NCBI RefSeq assembly: GCF_001968835.1
Contig: NZ_MRDE01000009.1
Location: 62,001-126,000 of the forward strand
Origin: Tersicoccus phoenicis
Lineage (GTDB): Bacteria; Actinomycetota; Actinomycetes; Actinomycetales; Micrococcaceae
Length of the DNA stretch: 64,000 nt
Direction of reading: 5' to 3'
This document shows positions 55,162-64,000 of the stretch, one piece after another (the first letter of the stretch is position 1; each line of letters begins with the position of its first letter). The notes below the pieces were generated by a model. That model made no database searches, was not told where the DNA came from, and worked only from the letters and a program-made list of their open reading frames with translations. A program made the position numbers and the translations under genes.

Positions 55162-56130
55162 TCACGACGACGGCGTCAGCGCCCGGAGCGGCTCGGCGAG
55201 GGTCTGCGCGAAGAAGTCGATGAACCCGTCGGGGTCCGGACCGGCGTTCTGCGTGACCAGATGATCGAACCCGGCGTCCACGAACTGCTGGGCGACCGCC
55301 AGGTGCCGGGCCGGGTCGGGACCGCACGCGAACTGGGCGAGGATGTCCTCCTCCCGCACGGTGGTGGTCGCGGCAGCGAAATTGACGGGGTTGGGCAGCT
55401 CACTCATCACCTTCCACCCGGTCACCGCCCAGCGCGTGGTGGACAGCACCTCCTGGGCGGCCTGGTGCTCGTCCGGGGCCCACGCCACCGGTACCTCCGC
55501 GTAGCGCGGCCCGTTCCCGCCCGCCGCCCGGTAGTCGCCCACGATCTCGGGCTTGGGCTCGGTGGCGAACAGGCCGTCGCCCAGTTCCGCGGCGATGCTC
55601 GCCGACCGCGGGCCACTCGCGGCCACCGCGATGACCGGCGGGGTGTCCGGGAGGTCGAAGAGCCGGGCGTCCTCGAGTTGCAGATACGTGCCCTCGTAGC
55701 TCTGGTACCCGCCGGAGAACAGCAGCCCGATGATCTCGAGTGCCTCCCGCAGCATGTGATGGCGCACCCGGACCGCCGGGAAGCCGCGCCCGACGATGTG
55801 CTCGTTCAGCCGCTCGCCGGCACCGATGCCCAGGGTGAACCGGTTGTCGGAGAGCAGGGCGACGGTCGCCGCCGCCTGCGCGATGATCGCCGGGTGGTAC
55901 CGGACGGTGGGGCACGTGACGCCGGTCGCGAGCCCGATCCGTTCGGTGCGTGCAGCGATCGTGCCGAGGATGCTCCACACGAAGGCCGAGTGCCCCTGGT
56001 TGTCCAGCCAGGGATGGAAGTGGTCGCTGATCTCGACGAAGTCGAAACCGGCCTGTTCGGCCGGCACCGCCTGCCGGACCAGTTCCTGCGGGCCGAAACC
56101 CTCCAGGGCGAGCTTGTATCCGATCTGCAT
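55162..56130 (-). CDS. LLM-class F420-dependent oxidoreductase
   Basis: Luciferase-like TIM barrel of 322 residues of the F420-dependent glucose-6-phosphate dehydrogenase-like family. Motifs: [37 protein letters not shown] (F420-contacting), [35 protein letters not shown]. Start ATG fixed by AAGGAG eight bases before it. It is divergent from cofE-cofC and near cofD, so it probably uses the F420 these genes make. The substrate is unknown; true Fgd is possible but not proven. Confidence 0.88.
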   Translation of the reverse strand: MQIGYKLALEGFGPQELVRQAVPAEQAGFDFVEISDHFHPWLDNQGHSAFVWSILGTIAARTERIGLATGVTCPTVRYHPAIIAQAAATVALLSDNRFTLGIGAGERLNEHIVGRGFPAVRVRHHMLREALEIIGLLFSGGYQSYEGTYLQLEDARLFDLPDTPPVIAVAASGPRSASIAAELGDGLFATEPKPEIVGDYRAAGGNGPRYAEVPVAWAPDEHQAAQEVLSTTRWAVTGWKVMSELPNPVNFAAATTTVREEDILAQFACGPDPARHLAVAQQFVDAGFDHLVTQNAGPDPDGFIDFFAQTLAEPLRALTPSS

Positions 56131-56271
56131 GTGTCCGCTCCTTCGGCTGGGCGCGCGTTTGCCGCGCACGGTGGCCTGTGTCACGCTGCCGTCAGCAAGC
56201 TTAGCGACGGCGATACCGGCGGGACAGGGCTGATTCCCGCCCATCGCGAGAGGTTGGGAACGGAGGAAACG
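56131..56271. promoter_or_regulatory. divergent promoter region of the F420 oxidoreductase and cofE
   Basis: 141-bp gap between divergent starts. TAAGCT (minus strand, near 56200) is a possible -10 for the oxidoreductase. GGAGGA stands just before the cofE GTG. No clear operator dyad except AGCAAGCTTAGC-like sequence around 56195-56206. Confidence 0.35.
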
Positions 56272-57078
56272 GTGCGGTTGGAGATCTTCACGCTGCCGGG
56301 CAACGGGGAGATCTCGGCCGGTGACGACCTGGCGGCCGTCCTGACCCGGGCCGCCGGGGACCTGCTGGCCGACGGCGACATCCTGGCGATCTCGAGCAAG
56401 ATCGTCGCCAAGGCCGAGGGCGCCCTGGTGGAGGCCGCCGACCGGGAGCAGGCCATCACCGAGCAGACGGTGCGGGTCGTCGCGACGCGCACGCATCCCG
56501 GCGGGGTGATCCGGATCGTGCAGAACCGGCAGGGTCTGGTGCTGGCGGCCGCCGGGGTGGACAGCAGCAACGTGCCGGAGGGGTTCGTGCTGCTCCTGCC
56601 CGCCGATCCGGACGCCTCCGCGCGGCGTCTGTGCGCGGCTCTGCGGGAGGCGACGGGGCTGCGGTTGGGCGTGCTCGTCACCGACACCGCCGGCCGCGCG
56701 TGGCGGACCGGTCAGACCGATATCGCGATCGGCGCGGCGGGGCTGCGGGTGCTCGACGATCTGCGGGGTACGGACGACCATCTCGGGCAGCGGCTGGGGA
56801 CCACGGTGATCGCCCTCGGCGACGAGATCGCTGCCGCCGCCGACCTGGTCAAGGGCAAGGCCCGCCGGCAGCCGGTCGCGGTGGTCCGGGGACTGGGCCA
56901 CCTGGTCGGCAATGAGGACCTCGACGACGGCGACCCGGCCGACGACGGCGTTCGCGGCGCCGCCCGCTTGATCCGCCCGGCCGCCGAGGACATGTTCCGG
57001 CTGGGCACCGCCGAAGCGTACGCCGAAGGCTTCGCCGCCGGGCAGGCGAGCGCCCGCACCGAGACGGGCGGTCGATGA
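56272..57078 (+). CDS. cofE: coenzyme F420:L-glutamate ligase
   Basis: Adds glutamate to F420-0 in a GTP-dependent reaction. The 268-residue protein has [15 protein letters not shown] at the N-terminus, [37 protein letters not shown] and [14 protein letters not shown]. It corresponds to the N-terminal domain of mycobacterial FbiB alone; the C-terminal nitroreductase-like domain (dehydro-F420 reduction) is missing, so that step must be done by another gene. GTG start. ATGA overlap with cofC. Confidence 0.92.
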   Translation: MRLEIFTLPGNGEISAGDDLAAVLTRAAGDLLADGDILAISSKIVAKAEGALVEAADREQAITEQTVRVVATRTHPGGVIRIVQNRQGLVLAAAGVDSSNVPEGFVLLLPADPDASARRLCAALREATGLRLGVLVTDTAGRAWRTGQTDIAIGAAGLRVLDDLRGTDDHLGQRLGTTVIALGDEIAAAADLVKGKARRQPVAVVRGLGHLVGNEDLDDGDPADDGVRGAARLIRPAAEDMFRLGTAEAYAEGFAAGQASARTETGGR

Positions 57079-57686
57079 GCTGGGTGGCGGTGGTGCCCGT
57101 CAAGGGCGGCACCGGTGCCAAGTCCCGGTTGGGCGCGCTGCCGCACCGGATCGCACTGGCGAAGGCTTTCGCCCTGGACACGGTGACGGCGTTGCGCGGC
57201 TGTCCCTCGATCCGGCGGGTGACCGTGGTGACGTCCGACGCCGGCCTGGCCGCTCGGCTCCGGGACCTGGACGTCGACGTCGTCCCGGAACCGGGCGGAT
57301 CGAGCCCCACCGACTCGTTGAACGCGGCGATCCGGGCCGGGATCGACGCTACCCGGCGCGCCGAGCCGGACTGCGGTCTGCTGATCGCGACCGGTGACCT
57401 GCCCGCACTGACCAGCTCCGCCGTCGAACAGGTGCTCACCCGGTCGGCGGGTCACCAACGAGCGATGGTCCCCGACGCGCAGGGCGCCGGCACCACCGCA
57501 CTGCTGACACTCGCCGGGGTCATCGTGCGCCCGTGCTTCGGCCCGGGCTCACGCGCGGCGCACGAGGCGGCCGGCCACCGCCCGGTCGAGGCGCCCGCCG
57601 GGATGCGCCGCGACGTGGACACCTCGGCGGACCTGGACGCGGCGATCCGGTTGGGCGTGGGGCCTCACACGCTCGCGCTGATCTGA
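57075..57686 (+). CDS. cofC: phosphoenolpyruvate/2-phospho-L-lactate guanylyltransferase
   Basis: Activates PEP or 2-phospholactate with GTP for F420 assembly (CofC/FbiD). The 203-residue nucleotidyltransferase has [16 protein letters not shown] at the N-terminus, [32 protein letters not shown] and [15 protein letters not shown], then CFGPGS. Start overlaps the cofE stop. It converges with cofD, and the two coding regions overlap by 22 bp at their 3' ends. Confidence 0.92.
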   Translation: MSWVAVVPVKGGTGAKSRLGALPHRIALAKAFALDTVTALRGCPSIRRVTVVTSDAGLAARLRDLDVDVVPEPGGSSPTDSLNAAIRAGIDATRRAEPDCGLLIATGDLPALTSSAVEQVLTRSAGHQRAMVPDAQGAGTTALLTLAGVIVRPCFGPGSRAAHEAAGHRPVEAPAGMRRDVDTSADLDAAIRLGVGPHTLALI

Positions 57687-58660
57687 AGCACCTCGGCGGC
57701 GATGGCCGCGGTCGTGGGCACATCACGCATCCACAGCGGCCGGGCGGCGGAGCGGATCCCGGCGGCCTCGAGCACCGGGACGGAACCGGCGTCGACGTCG
57801 TCCACCAGCCACGCGTCCAGCAGACCCGCGGCGGACCGCGCCCCGTAGTGCTCGGCGACGGCGGTCGCGGAGGGTTCCACCCCGATCGTCCGCAGGCACG
57901 CGCCGGCCATCCCGCGCACGGCCGCCCCGCCGATGATCGGCGATACGCCCACCACCGGGGCGGAGGCCGCGCGCACCGCGTCGCGGATCCCGGGCACCCC
58001 CAGGATCATGCCGATCGAGACGACCGGGTTGGACGGGGGCAGGATCACCAGGTCGGCGTCGTGGATCGCCTCCAGCACGCCCGGGGCGGGCTCGGCGGAG
58101 GCGACGCCGTCCTGCACGAATCCCGCCGCCGGCACCCGAGCCCGGTACCGCACCCACCACTCCTCGAAGTGGATCGTCTCGCCCGCGGCGTGCTCGTCCA
58201 CACCGGCGGCCAGCCGCACCCGTGTCTCGACCGGCTGGTCGCTCATCGGCAGCAGCCGCGCGTCCGGGCGCCAGCGCCGGCACAGCAGGTCCGTCGCGTC
58301 GCTGAGCGTGCGCCCCTGATGCAGCAGGTCGGTCCGCACGACGTGGGTGGCCAGATCGAGGTCCCCGAGCAGGAACCACGGCCAGCCGCGCCCGTACTTC
58401 TCGATCTCCGATGCGACCCGGCGGGACTCGTCCGCCCGGCCCCAGCCCTGGTCCTCGTCGATGCCACCGCCCAGGGTGTACATCACGGTGTCCAGATCCG
58501 GGCAGACCCGCAACCCGTTCAACCACAGGTCATCCCCGGTGTTCACGACGATGGTGACCGTCACCTCCTTCCCGGTGACGCCGTCGGCACGCAGGTGATG
58601 CAGCAGGCCACGGGTGAAACGGGCGCCGCCGACGCCGCCGGCGAGCACGGTGATCCTCAT
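57665..58660 (-). CDS. cofD: 2-phospho-L-lactate transferase
   Basis: Joins the activated phospho-lactyl or enolpyruvyl group to the deazaflavin Fo (CofD/FbiA). The 331-residue protein has [64 protein letters not shown] and LPPSNPVVSIGMILGVPG. A TATCCT -10 stands eight bases before the ATG, so the start looks leaderless. Opposite to cofE-cofC, unlike the usual fbiA-fbiB order. Confidence 0.94.
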   Translation of the reverse strand: MRITVLAGGVGGARFTRGLLHHLRADGVTGKEVTVTIVVNTGDDLWLNGLRVCPDLDTVMYTLGGGIDEDQGWGRADESRRVASEIEKYGRGWPWFLLGDLDLATHVVRTDLLHQGRTLSDATDLLCRRWRPDARLLPMSDQPVETRVRLAAGVDEHAAGETIHFEEWWVRYRARVPAAGFVQDGVASAEPAPGVLEAIHDADLVILPPSNPVVSIGMILGVPGIRDAVRAASAPVVGVSPIIGGAAVRGMAGACLRTIGVEPSATAVAEHYGARSAAGLLDAWLVDDVDAGSVPVLEAAGIRSAARPLWMRDVPTTAAIAAEVLQISASV

Positions 58661-58668
58661 GGCGACCG

Positions 58669-58674
58669 AGGATA
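58669..58674 (-). promoter_or_regulatory. -10 box for leaderless cofD
   Basis: TATCCT on the minus strand, eight bases before the cofD ATG. Confidence 0.5.
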
Positions 58675-58752
58675 GCCGGGCCCGCCGGTGCCCTCCGCGG
58701 AAACCTGGCCGCAACCTCGGCGACATGCGGGTTTTACCGGATCCGGCCGGAT

Positions 58753-58790
58753 GTCACCTGCCGGCAACACCACCCGGTCGGGTGCGAAAC
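58753..58790 (+). promoter_or_regulatory. GlnR-type box upstream of amt
   Basis: GTCAC-n6-GCAAC-n6-CGGTC-n6-GAAAC has the exact 5-6-5-6-5-6-5 spacing of the actinobacterial GlnR consensus gTnAc-n6-GaAAc repeated twice. The first and fourth elements are perfect, the second has one mismatch and the third is poor. It lies 64 bp before the amt start, where nitrogen control is expected. Confidence 0.55.
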
Positions 58791-58854
58791 ACGCGGCCGG
58801 AAGGCTGGTGCCCAGTCGCGAGACGCGATCCCGAACACGAGGAGAGGAGACACC

Positions 58855-60195
58855 ATGGACACTGGTGCCACCGCTTGGGTGCTGGTCTCGGCCGCCCTGG
58901 TCCTGTTGATGACGCCTGGCCTGGCGTTCTTCTACGGCGGTATGACCCGCGCCAAGGGCGTACTGAACATGATGATGATGAGTTTCGGCGCGCTGGCCCT
59001 GGTCGGGGTGCTCTGGGTGCTGGTGGGCTACTCGATGGCGTTCGGCACCGACGTGGGGGCCGGCCTGGTGGGCAACCCGTTCGAGAAGTTCGGTCTGGCC
59101 GGCGTGCTCGGCACCGGGGACGGCGCCCCGATGGCCGGCAGCATCCCCGAGATCGTGTTCGTCGGCTTCCAGGCCGTCTTCGCGATCATCACCGTGGCAT
59201 TGATCTCCGGGGCGATCGCCGATCGCGCGAAGTTCGGATCCTGGCTGCTGTTCGCCGGCATCTGGGCCGTGCTGGTCTATTTTCCGGTCGCTCACTGGGT
59301 GTTCGACTTCAACACCGACGCCGACGGCAACCCGATCGGCGGCTGGATCGGGCAGGGCCTGGGCGTCATCGACTTCGCCGGTGGCACTGCCGTGCACATC
59401 AACGCCGGGGCCGCGGCGCTCGCCCTGGCCCTGGTGCTGGGCAAGCGCAAGGGTTTCGGTAAGGACTCCGGGCACCGTCCGCACAACCTGCCGCTGGTGA
59501 TGCTCGGGGCCGGCCTGCTGTGGTTCGGCTGGTTCGGCTTCAATGCCGGCTCCGCGCTCGGCGCCAGCGCCACCGCCGGTTACGCCTGGGTCAACACCCT
59601 CGTCGCCCCGTGCGCCGCGATCCTCGGCTGGCTCGTGGTCGAACGGTTCCGTGACGGGCACGCCACCTCGCTCGGTGCGGCGTCGGGCGCGGTGGCCGGG
59701 CTGGTGGCCGTCACGCCCGCCTGCAGCGCCATCACGCCGCTGTGGTCGATCGTGCTCGGCCTGATCGCCGGCATCGCCTGCGCCCTGGCCGTCGGTCTGA
59801 AGTACCGGTGGGGCTATGACGACTCGCTCGACGTCGTCGGCGTCCACCTGGTGGGCGGTGTCATCGGCACCCTGTTCGTCGGCCTGGCCGCCGACCCGGG
59901 TTCGCCCGCCGGCGCCACCGGCCTGTTCTACGGCGGGGGGCTGACCCAGCTCGGCCTGCAGGCGGTCGGCGCGTTCGCGGTGCTGCTCTACTCGTTCGTC
60001 GTCTCGCTCGTCCTCGCCTGGCTGATCGCCAAGACGGTGGGCTTCCGGATCAGCGAGGAGCACGAGATCACCGGCGTCGACCTCACCCAGCACGCCGAGA
60101 CCGCCTACCAGTACAACGAGTCGGGACGGCCGTTGCACCCGGGCGGGCAGCTGGTGCGGACGCCCGACGGCGCGACCGAGGAGGTGTCGGCATGA
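58855..60195 (+). CDS. amt: ammonium transporter
   Basis: Eleven-TM ammonium channel of 446 residues. It has the Amt signature (LALVLGKRKGFGKD, WFGWFGFNAGSALG) and the twin pore histidines in AVHINAGAAAL and VGVHLVGGVIGTLFVGL. The C-terminal cytoplasmic tail (GFRISEEHEITGVDLTQHAETAY) is the conserved PII-contact helix. Strong ribosome site GAGGAGAGGAG. Forms a coupled pair with glnB behind a GlnR-like box, so it is likely induced under nitrogen limitation. Confidence 0.96.
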   Translation: MDTGATAWVLVSAALVLLMTPGLAFFYGGMTRAKGVLNMMMMSFGALALVGVLWVLVGYSMAFGTDVGAGLVGNPFEKFGLAGVLGTGDGAPMAGSIPEIVFVGFQAVFAIITVALISGAIADRAKFGSWLLFAGIWAVLVYFPVAHWVFDFNTDADGNPIGGWIGQGLGVIDFAGGTAVHINAGAAALALALVLGKRKGFGKDSGHRPHNLPLVMLGAGLLWFGWFGFNAGSALGASATAGYAWVNTLVAPCAAILGWLVVERFRDGHATSLGAASGAVAGLVAVTPACSAITPLWSIVLGLIAGIACALAVGLKYRWGYDDSLDVVGVHLVGGVIGTLFVGLAADPGSPAGATGLFYGGGLTQLGLQAVGAFAVLLYSFVVSLVLAWLIAKTVGFRISEEHEITGVDLTQHAETAYQYNESGRPLHPGGQLVRTPDGATEEVSA

Positions 60196-60530
60196 GACTG
60201 GTGACCGCGGTGATCCGGCCGGAGAAGGTCGACGACATCCGATCCGCACTCGAGTCCTACGGCGTGCGCGGGCTGACCGTGTCGAACGCCAGCGGTTACG
60301 GGCAGCAGCGTGGCCACACAGAGGTCTACCGCGGAGCCGAGTACACCGTGGACCTGCTGCGCAAGACGCGCGTCGAGATCCTGGTCCCCGATCACGCGGC
60401 GTCGGACGTGGTGGACGTCCTCGTCTCCACCGCCAACACCGGCCGTGCGGGCGACGGCAAGGTCTGGATCACGCGGGTGGAGGAGGCGGTACGGGTCCGC
60501 ACCGGGGAGCGCGGCGACGCCGCGGTCTGA
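60192..60530 (+). CDS. glnB: PII nitrogen regulatory protein
   Basis: Trimeric sensor of 2-oxoglutarate and ATP/ADP that blocks Amt when nitrogen is sufficient. The 112-residue protein has the T-loop GYGQQRGHTEVYRGAEY with the modifiable Tyr51 (adenylylated in other actinobacteria) and the B-loop TGRAGDGKVWI. ATGA overlap with amt. The glnD gene that often follows is absent; a strong terminator ends the operon instead. Confidence 0.95.
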   Translation: MRLVTAVIRPEKVDDIRSALESYGVRGLTVSNASGYGQQRGHTEVYRGAEYTVDLLRKTRVEILVPDHAASDVVDVLVSTANTGRAGDGKVWITRVEEAVRVRTGERGDAAV

Positions 60531-60565
60531 GGTCCCGGACGACCCGGTTTCACGCGAGCGAACGA

Positions 60566-60611
60566 CACGGCACCGCTCGGCATCAATGGCACGATGCCGG
60601 GCGGTGCCGTG
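60566..60611. terminator. strong hairpin after glnB
   Basis: 18-bp stem with one G-T pair (CACGGCACCGCTCGGCAT / ATGCCGGGCGGTGCCGTG) and a 10-nt loop. It lies between convergent glnB and the disordered-protein gene and may serve both. Confidence 0.8.
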
Positions 60612-60627
60612 CGTGGACGGTCTGGGG

Positions 60628-61071
60628 CTACTCGTCGTGTCCCTGGTCTCCGCTCATCTGGTCGGCGGCCGGGGGAGTGTCTCCGGGCTGCACCCCGCCG
60701 CCGGGTTCGAGGCCCGGGACGTCCTGCGGTCCCGGATCCGGATCCGCCGTGGGAACGGGAGACCCGGATGGATCCTCGCCGGCCGACGCTGCCGTCGTCG
60801 ACACGTCGTCGGCGGTCGGGGCGTCCTCGGCGGTCACCCGGCCCTGGGCCAGTTCCTGGGCCACCGTCTTCTCCGCGATCGCCGGATCCGGGTTGTTCGG
60901 GCCGGCATCCCGGGCTTCGAAGGTCGGGGTGCCGGCCGCGATCGGGCCGGGGCCGATCACGTCGTCGGGCCGGCCGGACTCCTCGCCCGGTGCCGCGCCG
61001 GGCCGTGCGCCCTCGTTCGGTGTGCCCTCATTCGGTGCCCCGTCGCGTGGTCCGGAGGCTGCAGTGCTCAT
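60628..61071 (-). CDS. Pro/Gly/Asp-rich disordered protein (DUF6480-like C-terminus)
   Basis: A 147-residue hydrophilic protein rich in Pro, Gly, Asp and Glu, with no membrane segment or Cys. The C-terminal DPGPQDVPGLEPGGGVQPGD resembles the short DUF6480 motif of actinobacteria, whose function is unknown; this assignment is from memory. ATG 61071 has AAGGA eight bases upstream. Monocistronic, convergent with glnB and divergent from ffh. Confidence 0.65.
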   Translation of the reverse strand: MSTAASGPRDGAPNEGTPNEGARPGAAPGEESGRPDDVIGPGPIAAGTPTFEARDAGPNNPDPAIAEKTVAQELAQGRVTAEDAPTADDVSTTAASAGEDPSGSPVPTADPDPGPQDVPGLEPGGGVQPGDTPPAADQMSGDQGHDE

Positions 61072-61184
61072 CAGGCGGTCCTTCCCGGTCGTCCCATCAG
61101 GTCGTTCCCTCGGTGGGAGCAGCGTAGGAACGGTGGCCTCGCCGGGGCAAGTGCGGCGCCCACCGCGGCCCGGGACCCGCTTGG

Positions 61185-61190
61185 TAGGCT
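61185..61190 (+). promoter_or_regulatory. -10 box for ffh
   Basis: TAGGCT 62 bp before the ffh GTG; a leader of about 55 bases follows. Confidence 0.45.
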
Positions 61191-61252
61191 GGGGAACCGG
61201 TCCGGCGCAGTCTGCGTCCTGGAAGCCTCGCCACGAAAGAAGATCACCCCTC

Positions 61253-62834
<1,582 letters not shown>

Positions 62835-62842
<8 letters not shown>

Positions 62843-62864
62843 CCGCAAGTGATCGCAAGTGACC
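62835..62864. repeat. 10-bp tandem repeat, three copies
   Basis: GCAAGTGACC, GCAAGTGATC, GCAAGTGACC. The first copy includes the last codon and stop of ffh, so the array adds two more in-line stop signals before the NUDIX gene. Confidence 0.8.
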
Positions 62865-62880
62865 GGTACGTGACCAGCGG

Positions 62881-63369
62881 ATGATCGACTCCTACCTCAG
62901 CGAGCCCGAACTCGCCGCTTTCATCGCCACACTGCCGCGGCGCCGGCTCGCCGCCGGTGCCCTGATCCGGGATCCGGCGGGGCGGGTGCTGCTGGTCCAG
63001 CCCAATTACAAGCATGGCTGGGAGCTGCCCGGCGGCACGGTCGAGGCGGGGGAGGACCCCCGGACCGGTTGTACCCGCGAGGTGCGCGAGGAGGTCGGTC
63101 TGGACCTGCCGGTGGGGCGGCTGCTCGTCGTCGAGCACGGCACCTCGCACGGCGTGTGGGGCGATTCGACGATCTTCCTGTACGACGGCGGTGTGATCGA
63201 GGCGGACGCGGCGGTCACCGTCCAGGCCGAGGAACTGCTCGGCTACCGGTTCGTGCCGGCCGCCGACGTCGCGACCCTGGCGATGCCCGGACTGGCGAAT
63301 CGGATCGCCGTCGGACTCGCCGCGCTCGCCGACGGGGACACGCGAGAACTGGTCAACGGCCGCGGTTGA
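62881..63369 (+). CDS. NUDIX hydrolase
   Basis: Hydrolase of a nucleoside diphosphate-X substrate, 162 residues. The Nudix box GGTVEAGEDPRTGCTREVREEVG is complete, with the catalytic Glu residues in REVREEVG. The surrounding fold (AAGALIRDPAGRVLLVQ) is typical. The substrate cannot be told. It follows ffh by 38 bp and may be read from the same transcript. No obvious Shine-Dalgarno. Confidence 0.9.
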   Translation: MIDSYLSEPELAAFIATLPRRRLAAGALIRDPAGRVLLVQPNYKHGWELPGGTVEAGEDPRTGCTREVREEVGLDLPVGRLLVVEHGTSHGVWGDSTIFLYDGGVIEADAAVTVQAEELLGYRFVPAADVATLAMPGLANRIAVGLAALADGDTRELVNGRG

Positions 63370-63478
63370 GACCCGGGGATGCTGCCGTGCCGATTCCCGC
63401 GCACGACGTCGCCGCGCACGACGTCGCCGCGGCCGACCGGTCCGGGTCCGGTCGGCGGGCGGTGGAACGGTGGTGGAC

Positions 63479-63934
63479 ATGAGCACAGTGGTCTTCGTCC
63501 ACGGGTCCGGCCGCGCCGGAGCGGCGGCTTGGCCCGAACAGCACCTGCTGGCCGGTCGCTACGACTGTCTCTTCCTGCGCCGGCGCGGTTTCGAGACCGG
63601 GCAGGAGGACCTGCGCGGGGACGCCGAGGCGGACGCGCGCCGCTTCACGGCGCTGCTCACCGGGCACGACGGCGACGCCCCGACCGGTCCGGCGGCGCGC
63701 CGCCTGGCCGGGCAACAACTGCCGTGGGAGGCGCCGCTGGGCATCGTGCCCGGCATGCGCACCCTCGTCGTCACCGGCGGCTGGGAACCCCTGTACGAGG
63801 AGGTGGCCGGCTTCCTCGCCTCCACCGGAGCGCGCCACGTCGTCGCCGGCCGCGATCACCGGCCGCAGGACAGCGCCGACGGGCAGGCCGTCCTCGCCGG
63901 CTTCCTGGCCGAGGTCGAGCGCGCCGCCGCGTAA
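63479..63934 (+). CDS. alpha/beta-hydrolase-like protein lacking the nucleophile region
   Basis: A 151-residue protein with the first strand and oxyanion element of alpha/beta hydrolases ([19 protein letters not shown]) and their last part (LVVTGGWEPLYEEVAGFLAS, GRDHRPQDS, where the catalytic His would be). The central G-x-S-x-G nucleophile segment and the strands around it are absent; no other frame supplies them. It looks like an in-frame internal deletion of a gene about 230 codons long, or a non-catalytic homologue. ATG 63479 is used; GTG 63470 or 63473 are alternatives. Confidence 0.6.
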   Translation: MSTVVFVHGSGRAGAAAWPEQHLLAGRYDCLFLRRRGFETGQEDLRGDAEADARRFTALLTGHDGDAPTGPAARRLAGQQLPWEAPLGIVPGMRTLVVTGGWEPLYEEVAGFLASTGARHVVAGRDHRPQDSADGQAVLAGFLAEVERAAA

Positions 63935-64000
63935 GGGTGTGACGGGACGCCTCGGGCTACCAGCCTGTCGCCGGGACGAGGCCCGAACTCAGGCCGCTCG
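63935..64000. other. window end, no feature seen
   Basis: The last 66 bp hold no clear gene start or terminator. GCCTCGGGC and GAGGCCCGA can pair weakly. Confidence 0.4.

Noticed and set aside
60628-61071. glnD after glnB
   Set aside because: The gene there is on the opposite strand, small and disordered, with no nucleotidyltransferase motif.
61072-61252. SRP RNA (4.5S) gene near ffh
   Set aside because: The gap lacks the conserved GGAA tetraloop hairpin of SRP RNA and is better read as two promoters.

Overview
This is chromosomal DNA of a high-G+C actinobacterium. Support comes from G/C-ending codons throughout, gene order typical of the group (leuC-leuD with an NdgR-type IclR regulator, thiL-DAK2-recG-rsmD-coaD-DUF177-rpmF-rnc-mutM-smc-ftsY-ffh), coenzyme F420 genes, a DUF3515 lipoprotein and many apparently leaderless genes. 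A Nakamurella-like or related lineage is a guess; the sequence alone does not fix the genus.

Layout. 1-9 kb: the end of ilvC, two small unknown genes, serA, metG, a TasA-type alternate-signal exported protein with its SipW-type signal peptidase, leuB and ilvE. 9-12.7 kb: a leftward molybdopterin oxidoreductase coupled to a small helical protein, then a secreted phospholipase A2. 12.8-17.3 kb: a fumarylacetoacetase-family enzyme, a 41-bp tandem repeat, a LysE-type exporter, gltX, a HAD phosphatase, and tRNA-Gln(CTG) and tRNA-Glu(CTC) with a promoter and terminator. 17.3-20 kb: lldD, then a scar region with a DUF1697 gene fragment, an antitoxin tail, a TacT-like acetyltransferase and an intact DUF1697 gene. 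20-34.5 kb: ndgR, leuCD, then cell-envelope and housekeeping genes (murA, plsC-gpsA-ddl-DUF3515, an LCP ligase, thiL, a DAK2 protein, recG, rsmD). 34.5-39.2 kb: an aminotransferase, coaD, DUF177-rpmF, rnc, mutM. 39.2-41 kb: a low-G+C insertion carrying a membrane-anchored HNH nuclease, followed by a decayed copy of the mutM 3' end. 41.5-46.4 kb: an oleA-oleBC-oleD long-chain olefin operon. 46.6-55.1 kb: smc, a repeat-rich membrane protein, an amino-acid permease, an MFS transporter, ftsY. 55.1-58.7 kb: an F420-dependent oxidoreductase with cofE-cofC facing cofD. 58.7-64 kb: amt-glnB behind a GlnR-like box, a disordered protein, ffh, a NUDIX hydrolase and an alpha/beta hydrolase that lacks its nucleophile region.

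How the genes work together. Branched-chain amino-acid synthesis is spread over ilvC, leuB, ilvE, leuC and leuD, with ndgR as likely regulator. murA, ddl and the LCP protein serve cell-wall assembly, and plsC/gpsA serve phospholipid synthesis. ftsY and ffh are the two SRP GTPases. cofC, cofD and cofE cover the F420 tail-building steps next to a likely F420 user. Amt and PII form the ammonium uptake and sensing pair.

The most unusual observations are two insertions with the same architecture (intact gene, foreign block, decayed copy of the gene's own 3' end) at mutM and at the DUF1697 gene, the membrane-tethered HNH nuclease inside the first, and the TacT-like toxin whose antitoxin has been reduced to its last codons inside the second.
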